Positions 1-5,511 of a DNA stretch of 9,760 nucleotides are shown piece after piece. The notes below the pieces were generated by a model, which was not told the origin of the DNA, did no database searches, and worked only from the letters and a program-made list of their open reading frames with translations. Origin of the DNA: Paracoccaceae bacterium (GTDB lineage Bacteria; Pseudomonadota; Alphaproteobacteria; Rhodobacterales; Rhodobacteraceae); the NCBI GenBank assembly GCA_015487255.1, contig WFQA01000288.1, positions 1 through 9,760 of the forward strand. Reading direction: 5' to 3'. The stretch's first letter is position 1. Each line of letters begins with the position of its first letter. The position numbers and the translations under genes were made by a program.

Positions 1-578
1 ACCCAGACCAGATCACGCAATTCTTCTGTATGAAACACGCTGAACAGGGTTGATTTGAAGGGCAATACCCGCAGCCCGTCAGTGGTGGTCGCCTCGGGAA
101 AAAAGCACAGCTTGTCCCCCCCTTCTATCCGCGCTGCCAGTTGTGCCTGCTGGCGTTTGGATTCGCTGGCACGGCGCTCGATAAACAATGTGCCGGTCAT
201 GCGCGCCAGCCAGCCGATCACCGGCCAGCGGGCCACCTCGGCCTTGGATACAAAATGGATATGCGCCGCGCTATGCAGCACAAAAATATCGGACCACGAA
301 GTATGGTTGGCCACCAATGCGCCACCATGTTGCATCTCTTCGCCCACAATCTCCAGCCGTAAACCACAAGCTCTAAGCCCGGCCCGCGACCATAGTCGCA
401 CAATCGCCCCGCTCATCCTTTGCCCGCCGAGCACCTGTTCCAACAGCTTGGCCAGCGCCCAGATCACCACCAGGCCAAGGGTGATAACCGCAAACAACAT
501 CACCCGCAGCACCAACCGTAGCCAGCCGACAATGCCGATTCTGGGCAACGGCCCCGGCTCTACCCCGTTCCAGATCAT
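1..578 (-). CDS. olsA: OlsA-type lysophospholipid acyltransferase (partial, 3' end beyond window)
   Basis: PlsC/AGPAT-family O-acyltransferase. In the ornithine-lipid pathway OlsA adds the second fatty acid to lyso-ornithine lipid at the inner membrane, and many such enzymes also act on lysophosphatidic acid. I translated 192 residues from ATG at 578. A hydrophobic segment spans about residues 24-46. The acyltransferase HX4D motif appears as NHTSWSD (91-97), and the substrate-binding block as FFPEATTTDG (159-168) followed by RVLPFKSTLF. The usual form of that block is FPEGT, so Gly is replaced by Ala here. The ATG follows the olsB stop directly (TGA then ATG), which implies translational coupling. 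The family is about 250-290 residues long, so some 60-100 C-terminal residues lie outside. The name olsA rather than plsC rests on the neighbouring olsB. Confidence 0.85.
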   Translation of the reverse strand, partial: MIWNGVEPGPLPRIGIVGWLRLVLRVMLFAVITLGLVVIWALAKLLEQVLGGQRMSGAIVRLWSRAGLRACGLRLEIVGEEMQHGGALVANHTSWSDIFVLHSAAHIHFVSKAEVARWPVIGWLARMTGTLFIERRASESKRQQAQLAARIEGGDKLCFFPEATTTDGLRVLPFKSTLFSVFHTEELRDLVW

Positions 579-1328
579 TCACCGCTCCCTTGCATAATAA
601 TCGCGGTAGCGCCGCACCATCCGCCCGGTATCCATAATCAGGCATACATCGACTGTATTAAAATCATGGTCAATATATGCCCCGTCCCCCACAAAACCAC
701 CCAGCCGCAAATAGGCCCGGATCAAGGCCGGAATCTCGCGCAGGGCCGCGCGCTGGTCCACCTGCTCCCATACCATCTGGTCAAGCGATACATAGGCTTT
801 GGAGCGCACCCGCAAATCTTCGGGGGCGAGATATTTGTGGTGCAGATAGGTAAGCGCGGCTTTCAGCGGTTCGACTTTGGCACCATGGAAGGAGGCCACA
901 CCAAACAGCACCTCCACCCCGTGCCGGATCACATAATCACCCAGCCCGTCCCAGAGCAGATGCATACCAACCCCGCTGCGATAATCCCTGGCCACGCAAG
1001 AGCGCCCCAGCTCCAGCAGCTTGCGCCCGGCGAGCTTGCCAAGGTCATATTCCCGCGCGCCGTAAAAGCCGACCCCCCTGGCGGCCATGTCATCCCGCAT
1101 CAGCCGGTAAGCGCCAACCACCTTGCCATCACATGCCTTGTCGATCAGCAATAGATGATCAAAATACGGGTCAAACTCATCATATTCCAGCCGCGTTTTG
1201 CCCGCACCTGCACCGGGTTTTGCCCCCATCTCCTCAACAAAAACCTCATAACGCAACCGCTGTGCCGCCAAAACCTCACCTTCATCACGGGCAAGACGCA
1301 CTTCAAACCGGCTGCTATCCATTGGCAT
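579..1328 (-). CDS. olsB: OlsB, L-ornithine N-alpha-acyltransferase
   Basis: GNAT-fold acyltransferase (Acetyltransf_5/OlsB family) that transfers a 3-hydroxyacyl group from acyl carrier protein to the alpha-amino group of ornithine, the first step of phosphorus-free ornithine-lipid synthesis. The 249-residue product matches family length. Family-like stretches are RLRYEVFVEEMGA (about 24-36), EYDEFDPYFDHLLLID (48-63), GAYRLM (72-77), ELGRSCVARDYR (106-117) and the C-terminal LRLGGFVGDGAYIDHDFNTVDVC (about 207-229). I chose ATG at 1328 because GAGG lies 6 nt upstream. An in-frame ATG at 1322 is the alternative; an upstream start at 1373 would add an unconserved extension with no ribosome binding site. 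The gene precedes olsA with no gap, and the DUF3553 gene lies 83 bp upstream on the same strand. Confidence 0.93.
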   Translation of the reverse strand: MPMDSSRFEVRLARDEGEVLAAQRLRYEVFVEEMGAKPGAGAGKTRLEYDEFDPYFDHLLLIDKACDGKVVGAYRLMRDDMAARGVGFYGAREYDLGKLAGRKLLELGRSCVARDYRSGVGMHLLWDGLGDYVIRHGVEVLFGVASFHGAKVEPLKAALTYLHHKYLAPEDLRVRSKAYVSLDQMVWEQVDQRAALREIPALIRAYLRLGGFVGDGAYIDHDFNTVDVCLIMDTGRMVRRYRDYYARER

Positions 1329-1386
1329 TTTTACCCTCAAAACTCCGGGCCTATTAGCCCATTGCCACGCCATATCACAAGCATTG

Positions 1387-1401
1387 TTTAGGGTTTATTA
1401 A
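1387..1401. promoter_or_regulatory. CtrA-like half-matched box upstream of olsB
   Basis: TTTA-GGGTTTA-TTAA differs by one base from the alphaproteobacterial CtrA consensus TTAA-N7-TTAA. It lies about 60 bp upstream of the olsB start. An overlapping GGTT-TATT-AACC inverted repeat spans 1392-1403. The region is AT-rich, so a chance match is quite possible. Confidence 0.25.
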
Positions 1402-1411
1402 CCATGATGGC

Positions 1412-1579
1412 TTAGGGAATCAGGTCAAGCTCGATCACATTGCCGTCAATCACCACTTTGCCGGCATGTTCAAAATTGACCGTTATCCGGCTGTCGATCA
1501 CCGATTGCACCTGCCCTGTGCCCCATTCGGGCTTTTTGGGGTGGCGCACGCGCATGCCGGGTGCCAATATAGAATTCAT
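1412..1579 (-). CDS. DUF3553 domain-containing small protein
   Basis: A 55-residue protein that is essentially one DUF3553 domain. It begins MNSILAPGMRVRHPKKPEWG, followed by TGQVQSVIDSRITVNFEHAGK and an acidic/hydrophobic tail ending ELDLIP. The pattern of short alternating beta strands and the PEWG.GQVQS..... ITVNFEHAGK signature resemble small SH3-like or CarD/UvrD-tail folds; that structural comparison is inference and the function is unknown. ATG at 1579 has a strong GGAGG 5 nt upstream. The same frame stays open to 1918, but that extension lies antisense inside chpT and is not credible. The start is only 25 bp from the divergent chpT start, so the two promoters must overlap each other's coding sequence. 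It may be cotranscribed with olsBA, since I see no clear terminator in the 83-bp gap. Confidence 0.85.
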   Translation of the reverse strand: MNSILAPGMRVRHPKKPEWGTGQVQSVIDSRITVNFEHAGKVVIDGNVIELDLIP

Positions 1580-1604
1580 AACGTCCTCCAATACGGGCCA
1601 TATT

Positions 1605-2192
1605 ATGCAAAACAACCTTACCGAGCTGATGAGCTCGCGCATCTGCCATGATCTCATAAGCCCTGTTGGCGCCATCGGCAACGGGCTTGAACTGATGAAC
1701 GAGCTTTCCGGCCCAACGCCGGAGCTGGAGCTGATCGGCCAATCGGCGCACACCGCCCAAGCCAAGCTGAAATTCTTTCGCATCGCTTTTGGGGCCAGCG
1801 GCGACTGCCTGATCGGCGGGGCGGAGGCGGAGCGCATCGCGGCAGAGATGTTTTCCATGGGCCGGGTGAGTGTTGAGTTTACCGAAAGCTGGGGCGACCG
1901 CCAGCGCAGCCTGGTCAAGCTTTATTACCTGTTGCTGCTTTGCGTTGAATCCAGCCTGCCGCGTGGTGGCAGGATAATTTGCGCCCCCACGGTTTCGGGC
2001 TGGGATATAAATGTGGCCGAGGTGCCGATCAACCCCTCCGCCGCGCTATGGCAGCACATCACCAACGGCGATAAAATAGACCCGGTGACGGCAAAAACCA
2101 TCCAATTCACCCTCGCCCGCCAGAGCCTTATGGAACAGTCGGTCACACTGGCCGTCGATATATCAGAAAATAACCTACATCTTTCTTTTTAA
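1605..2192 (+). CDS. chpT: ChpT-type histidine phosphotransferase
   Basis: Histidine phosphotransferase of the CckA-ChpT-CtrA/CpdR phosphorelay, which passes phosphate from the hybrid kinase CckA to the regulators CtrA and CpdR. The 195-residue product has the family signature SRICHDLISPVGAIGNGLEL at residues 11-30, with His15 the expected phosphorylation site. The rest fits the degenerate HATPase-like C-terminal domain that does not bind ATP in Caulobacter ChpT. Length is close to the usual 200-230. I chose ATG at 1605 because it places the HD motif about 13 residues in, as in homologues. The ribosome binding site is weak. The open frame reaches back to 1440 but there overlaps the DUF3553 gene in antisense, so I rejected it. 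The stop codon TAA at 2190-2192 is also the first three bases of a repeat end. Confidence 0.9.
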   Translation: MQNNLTELMSSRICHDLISPVGAIGNGLELMNELSGPTPELELIGQSAHTAQAKLKFFRIAFGASGDCLIGGAEAERIAAEMFSMGRVSVEFTESWGDRQRSLVKLYYLLLLCVESSLPRGGRIICAPTVSGWDINVAEVPINPSAALWQHITNGDKIDPVTAKTIQFTLARQSLMEQSVTLAVDISENNLHLSF

Positions 2193-2213
2193 AGCGTTTC
2201 GACTTTTTATTGA
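2190..2213 (+). repeat. Solo end of the TAAAGCGTTTYG palindromic repeat family
   Basis: The 24 bases starting TAAAGCGTTTCGACTTTTT match 22 of 24 bases of the repeat end at 9366-9389. The first TAA is the chpT stop codon. No perfect partner arm lies nearby. The closest candidate is the arm at 2535-2558, which would make the whole 2190-2558 stretch one composite or interrupted element. Confidence 0.65.
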
Positions 2214-2299
2214 AATACGTATCACGCCCGGGCGAGAAAGTATCGGGTGAGACAGGCGGAACGTTTTTCCGGCGATCAAGCTCTTGCCTCAGCCAAGAA

Positions 2300-2378
2300 G
2301 TGCCTTTGCTTCGGGGAGGGATTTTTGCCCTTGCATTAGCGGCCGGGGTATTGCCACCCCCCCGCTCAGCAAAGGCAC
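2300..2378. repeat. Long-armed inverted repeat (GTGCCTTTGCT / AGCAAAGGCAC)
   Basis: GTGCCTTTGCT at 2300-2310 pairs perfectly with AGCAAAGGCAC at 2368-2378. The stem continues through CGGGG (2312-2316) against CCCCG (2360-2364) after a small asymmetry. The roughly 43-nt apical region contains short GC-rich complementary pieces. As RNA it would fold into one long irregular hairpin on either strand. Confidence 0.7.
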
Positions 2379-2379
2379 G

Positions 2380-2400
2380 GTTTTCAGCAGAGCTGAAAAC
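2380..2400. repeat. Tight hairpin, 9-bp stem with 3-nt loop
   Basis: GTTTTCAGC (2380-2388), loop AGA, GCTGAAAAC (2392-2400): a perfect stem with a minimal loop, starting one base after the larger inverted repeat at 2300-2378. No run of T follows on either strand, so it is not a textbook intrinsic terminator. It could be a transcript-end stabiliser or a remnant of a repeat element. Confidence 0.75.
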
Positions 2401-2442
2401 ACGGCTGGCCGGCGGCGGTGGCCTCGCTTCGCTCGGCGGTCT

Positions 2443-2558
2443 CTAAGGCGTTTTGCGTTTGATTTGAATCGGTTTTACCGTTGAACGCGATTGCTTCACA
2501 ATCACCGCCTCAATGGTAATACCGACAGGTGGTTCAGATAAAACGCAAAACGCCTTAG
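2443..2558. repeat. Palindromic repeat element, 116 bp, overlapping the carbonic anhydrase stop codon
   Basis: The outer arms CTAAGGCGTTTTGCGTTT (2443-2460) and its exact complement (2541-2558) form a perfect 18-bp inverted repeat. An inner pair, 2470-2484 with 2510-2524, matches at 13 of 15 positions. A small apical hairpin GATTG-CTTCA-CAATC lies at 2489-2503. The right arm contains the TAA stop of the carbonic anhydrase gene (2555-2557, minus strand). The ends resemble those of the 9366-9480 element (TAAGGCGTTTTG against TATAGCGTTTTG), so they probably form one family. Confidence 0.8.
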
Positions 2559-3082
2559 CCGCCAACCTCGCGCAACCCATTGCGGAATTTCTGCATTTTC
2601 GCCTGATAACTCAGGGCTGATTCCCGCAATTGCCCGATAACATCCTCTCCCAGCGCCCGCGCCACCTTGCCCGGTGCACCAACCACCAGCGAGCCATCGG
2701 GGATCACCTTCCCTTCCGTCACCAGTGCCCCGGCGCCGATCAGGCAATCCCGGCCGATCACCGCGCCGTTGAGCACAATCGCCCCCATGCCGATCAGCGA
2801 ATTCTCTCCGATCCTGCAACCGTGCAAGATCGCCTTATGCCCAATCGTGCAACCTGCCCCGATTTCCAGCGGATAGCCCGGATCGGTATGCAGCACCGCG
2901 TTTTCCTGAATATTACTGCCATAACCAACCGAGATCCGCTCGTTGTCACCACGCAGCACCGCGCCAAACCAGACCGAGACCATCTCCTCGATCAACACAT
3001 CGCCAACCAGCACCGCCTGATCGGCTATCCAGTGCGTGCCAGCCGGCAATTCCGGGGCCACCCCGTCCAGTTCATATATCAT
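2555..3082 (-). CDS. Gamma carbonic anhydrase-like hexapeptide-repeat protein
   Basis: Left-handed beta-helix protein of the gamma-carbonic anhydrase/YrdA/PaaY family, 175 residues, the usual length. Hexapeptide-type turns run from about residue 18 to 140. The zinc-site histidines of the family are present: His65 (in AVLHTDPG), His82 and His87 (in TIGHKAILHGC). Nearby conserved residues Arg44 and Asp46 (RGD) and Gln59 (NIQENAVLH) are also kept, so metal binding is likely. Many members have weak or no measured carbonic anhydrase activity, so the reaction is uncertain. The start ATG at 3082 overlaps the gmk stop by 4 bp (ATGA), so the gene is probably translationally coupled to gmk. The stop codon lies inside the palindromic repeat that follows. 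Confidence 0.9.
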   Translation of the reverse strand: MIYELDGVAPELPAGTHWIADQAVLVGDVLIEEMVSVWFGAVLRGDNERISVGYGSNIQENAVLHTDPGYPLEIGAGCTIGHKAILHGCRIGENSLIGMGAIVLNGAVIGRDCLIGAGALVTEGKVIPDGSLVVGAPGKVARALGEDVIGQLRESALSYQAKMQKFRNGLREVGG

Positions 3083-3723
3083 TGCATCGCCTCATATTCC
3101 TCGTTCAACCCCTGCACAAAGCCATTCAGCCCGGTTATCCGCGCCCGTTTCAGCCGCTCGGCCTGCACAATCGCCCGCAAATTCACCTCTGCCTTATCCA
3201 CATCGTCATTGACCAGCACATAATCATATTCCGCCCAATGGCTGATTTCGGCCCGCGATTGCGCCATCCGGTTTTTCACCACCTCGGCACTATCCTGCCC
3301 CCGGCGCTTCAACCGCGCCTCCAGCTCAGCCATCGAAGGCGGCAGTACAAAAACCGACACCACCGCCTCCGCCAGTTTCGAGTTCCTGATCTGCTGTCCG
3401 CCCTGCCAATCAACATCAAACAGCACATCCCGCCCTGAAGCGATGGCCTGCTCCACCGGTGCCAGCGGCGTGCCGTAAAAATTGCCAAACACCTCCGCAT
3501 GCTCCAGCATGCCACCGCTTTTCACCAATGCCTGAAACTCTTCCCGGGTCTTGAAGAAATATTCCCGCCCGTCCACCTCGCCCGGCCGCGGGCTGCGGGT
3601 GGTGGCCGAAATCGAAAACACCACGCCGGGGTCATCCTCCAGCACCCGTTTTGAAAGCGTTGATTTCCCCGCCCCGGAAGGCGATGAAAGTATGATCAAT
3701 AACCCGCGCCGCGCCAGCTTCAT
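3079..3723 (-). CDS. gmk: Guanylate kinase
   Basis: Converts GMP (and dGMP) to GDP with ATP in the cytoplasm, an essential step in guanine nucleotide supply. The 214-residue product has the P-loop SSPSGAGKST (13-22), the GMP-binding stretch SATTRSPRPGEVDGREYFF (39-57), LEHAEVFGNFYGT (73-85), the DVDWQGGQQIR segment (103-113), the lid RLKRRGQDS (137-145) and the terminal NDD motif (172-174). I chose ATG at 3723, which has GGAG 6 nt upstream. A GTG at 3735 would add four residues without its own ribosome binding site. The gene heads a two-gene unit with the gamma carbonic anhydrase-like gene. The AT-rich stretch upstream (about 3800-3990) should hold its promoter. Confidence 0.97.
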   Translation of the reverse strand: MKLARRGLLIILSSPSGAGKSTLSKRVLEDDPGVVFSISATTRSPRPGEVDGREYFFKTREEFQALVKSGGMLEHAEVFGNFYGTPLAPVEQAIASGRDVLFDVDWQGGQQIRNSKLAEAVVSVFVLPPSMAELEARLKRRGQDSAEVVKNRMAQSRAEISHWAEYDYVLVNDDVDKAEVNLRAIVQAERLKRARITGLNGFVQGLNEEYEAMQ

Positions 3724-4021
3724 TGGATTCTCCACCTCGTTTCAGCCATATTTGCCCAATGCCACCCCCTGCTGTCCAGCCCAAAGGCGCTAATGTGCCA
3801 GTTTTAATAAAATTAATCATGTTAAATCAATCTTTTGCCCACCCGACACAACCGGATTGATTTCATTTACTTTTTCAAAACCACTGTCACCTGGGCGACA
3901 GGTTTCATACGCGAATAACCGCTAATATTAACGATAGATTACAGCAACCGGTTACATACTGTTAAAATTCTATTATTCTTATCGCTGAAGTTACGATAAA
4001 AGCCAGTGCAGGCAGGTAATT
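3724..4021. promoter_or_regulatory. AT-rich divergent regulatory region between gmk and the PAS gene
   Basis: This 298-bp stretch without a gene is clearly more AT-rich than its surroundings. It holds three TTAA tetramers at 9-nt spacing (3804, 3813, 3822), an ACCTG-GGCGA-CAGGT inverted repeat (3889-3903), overlapped by CTGTC...GACAG (3884-3901), and several weak -10-like hexamers (for example TATTAT at 3971-3976). On the minus strand a TTGATT followed by TA-rich sequence near 3808-3830 could be the gmk promoter. None of these assignments is firm. Confidence 0.4.
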
Positions 4022-4684
4022 ATGAGTGTCCAACAAAAAGATCGAATGATGCAAAACCCGATATTCAACAATTTATTCGAACACTGGAGCGCTTTGCGCC
4101 ATGGCGAGGAGGTGCCCAATCGCTGCGAGATAGACCCGCGGGTTTTCCCCGACGCGCTGGAAAACACCTTTATATTCGAGCGTATCTCCCAGGGCGATTT
4201 TCGCGCCCGGCTTGCCGGCATGAACCTGTGTGACATGATGGGCATGGAAGTGCGCGGCCAATCCGCCGCCAGCTTCATGCAAAGTGGTGAGCGTGACCGG
4301 ATCCAGCAGGTGCTGGAGCAGATTCTCGTGCGCCCGGCGATTGGCGAGCTGGCCCTGACGGGGCGTGATCTTTCCGGCAAAGAGGTTGAGGTCAACATGA
4401 TCCTGCTGCCGCTGCGCAGTGATATGGGCGAGGTCAACCGGGTGATCGGCTGCATTTCCTACCCGCAAAAAACCTTCACCGCGCCGTTGCGCTTTGCGAT
4501 AAAAAGCCAAAAGCTGACCCCGCTCAGCGCGCTTGGTGCCAGCGCTGAAGAAATCGCCGTGGGCTTTTCAGAGAAGATCGAGCCGTTTCGGCCCAAGGGG
4601 TTTCGCGCGGTGGCCGAGAATGCAAATCCGCTGCCCAGCCCCAAAAAGCGCGGCCACCTGAAGCTGGTTCAGGACGACGAATAA
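4022..4684 (+). CDS. PAS_5-type (PAS-like) domain protein of unknown role
   Basis: A 220-residue protein resembling the alphaproteobacterial PAS_5 family. The PAS-like core spans about residues 20-145: RCEIDPRVFPDALENTFIFE (34-53), FRARLAGMNLCDMMGMEVRG (about 60-79), a helix ESGERDRIQQVLEQILV-like segment (about 87-103) and the strand-rich VEVNMILLPLRSDMGEVNRVIG. The remaining 70 residues are basic and Pro-rich, with no kinase, GGDEF, HTH or membrane segment visible, so it is a stand-alone sensor-like protein with no output domain. ATG at 4022 has AGG 5 nt upstream; in-frame ATGs at codons 9 and 10 are alternatives. Its 3' end overlaps serB tail-to-tail by 16 bp. Ligand and partner are unknown. 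Confidence 0.75.
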   Translation: MSVQQKDRMMQNPIFNNLFEHWSALRHGEEVPNRCEIDPRVFPDALENTFIFERISQGDFRARLAGMNLCDMMGMEVRGQSAASFMQSGERDRIQQVLEQILVRPAIGELALTGRDLSGKEVEVNMILLPLRSDMGEVNRVIGCISYPQKTFTAPLRFAIKSQKLTPLSALGASAEEIAVGFSEKIEPFRPKGFRAVAENANPLPSPKKRGHLKLVQDDE

Positions 4685-5511
4685 CCAATCCCCTGAATGG
4701 CCAGAATGGCACTCAGATCCGAATGGTCCAGCACCACATCAGCCGCCGCCTGCAATGCGGGCCTGGCCTTGTAAGCCACGCCAATGCCGGCACCTTCTAT
4801 CATCGCCAGGTCATTGGCCCCGTCACCCACGGCAATCACATCGGCGCGGCTGATCCCGCGTTTGGCGCAAAGCTCGTCCATCGCTTCCAGCTTGGCCTCG
4901 CGGCCTAAAATCGGGTGCCTGACCGTGCCGCTCAGCACCCCGTCCGCCATCTTCAGCACATTGGCGCGGGTATGGGCAAAGCCGGCATCCGCGCCGACTT
5001 TCTCGGTAAAATAGGTAAACCCGCCTGAAACCAGCGCCGTATAAGCCCCGCGACCATTCATGGCTTGCACCAGCACCCGCGCGCCGGGGTTGAGCGAAAT
5101 CCGCTCTGCATAAGCGCGCGCCAGAGCCTTTTCATCAAGCCCTTTGAGCAGCGCCACCCGCGCCTCCAGGCTTTCCTCAAAGCCCATCTCGCCCCGCATC
5201 GCGGCTTCGGTGATCTTGGAAATCTGCGCCTTGACCCCGGCAAAATCCGCCAATTCGTCAATACACTCCACCGGGATGATCGTGCTGTCCATATCAGCGA
5301 TCAGCAGTTTTTTCTCGCGGTTGGCAACCGGCACAAAGTTGACATCAACCCCCGCAAGCGCCACCGCTGGCCGCGCGCCGCGCACACCAACCTCCACCGC
5401 ACAATCCGACAGCCGATGCGGCGCATCCGCGTCCAGCCCCGTCAGCGCCATCTCCACCTGCCGGTCACTGACCCCGTTTGCCGAGGTCAGCACCATCACC
5501 CGTTCAGCCAC
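4669..5511 (-). CDS. serB: Phosphoserine phosphatase SerB
   Basis: HAD-superfamily enzyme catalysing the last step of serine synthesis, phosphoserine to serine plus phosphate. Numbered from GTG at 5511 (280 residues): motif I DMDST (73-77, nucleophile Asp73 and acid/base Asp75), the VECIDELADFAG cap segment (81-92), motif II SGG (Ser162), Lys207 and motif IV GDGANDLAMI (229-238). The N-terminal 60 or so residues form a short degenerate ACT-like region. The start is ambiguous. GTG at 5511 has GAGG 9 nt upstream and overlaps the end of the DAHP synthase gene by 8 bp. ATG at 5496 avoids the overlap but lacks a ribosome binding site; a start at 5583 overlaps too far. The gene follows the DAHP synthase gene on the same strand, so the two are probably cotranscribed. 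Confidence 0.95.
   Translation of the reverse strand: MAERVMVLTSANGVSDRQVEMALTGLDADAPHRLSDCAVEVGVRGARPAVALAGVDVNFVPVANREKKLLIADMDSTIIPVECIDELADFAGVKAQISKITEAAMRGEMGFEESLEARVALLKGLDEKALARAYAERISLNPGARVLVQAMNGRGAYTALVSGGFTYFTEKVGADAGFAHTRANVLKMADGVLSGTVRHPILGREAKLEAMDELCAKRGISRADVIAVGDGANDLAMIEGAGIGVAYKARPALQAAADVVLDHSDLSAILAIQGIGYSSS

Larger units (their letters stand above)
2193..2554. other. Gene-free, inverted-repeat-rich region between convergent chpT and the carbonic anhydrase gene
   Basis: No credible gene is present. Open frames at 2210-2446 and 2284-2484 run through the palindromes and have low-complexity products. The region holds a solo repeat end (2190-2213), a CGCCCGGGCG palindrome near 2224-2233, an 11-bp stem pair (2300-2310 with 2368-2378), a tight 9-bp hairpin (2380-2400), a 14-nt GC-rich segment repeated at 9521-9534 (2413-2426), and a large palindrome (2443-2558). 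I see no U-tract typical of an intrinsic terminator, although the hairpins may still stop transcription from both sides. Confidence 0.7.

Noticed and set aside
1440..1604. Upstream extension of chpT
   Set aside because: The frame is open, but it lies antisense to the well-supported DUF3553 gene and would add 55 unconserved residues before the phosphotransferase motif.
1580..1918. Upstream extension of the DUF3553 gene
   Set aside because: It lies antisense inside chpT. The strong GGAGG sits directly before the ATG at 1579 and the 55-residue product is a complete domain.
2380..2400. Intrinsic terminator
   Set aside because: The hairpin is strong, but neither strand has the following U-run, so it is listed as an inverted repeat only.
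2210..2484. Small open frames in the repeat-rich region
   Set aside because: They run through palindromes, have low-complexity products and no ribosome binding site; one ends inside a repeat arm.
2190..2558. CRISPR array or att site
   Set aside because: The repeats are inverted rather than regularly spaced direct repeats, and no cas, integrase or tRNA gene is present.
3889..3903. ACCTG-N5-CAGGT as a firm operator
   Set aside because: The arms are only 5 bp and can arise by chance in 300 bp; no regulator or second copy is in view.
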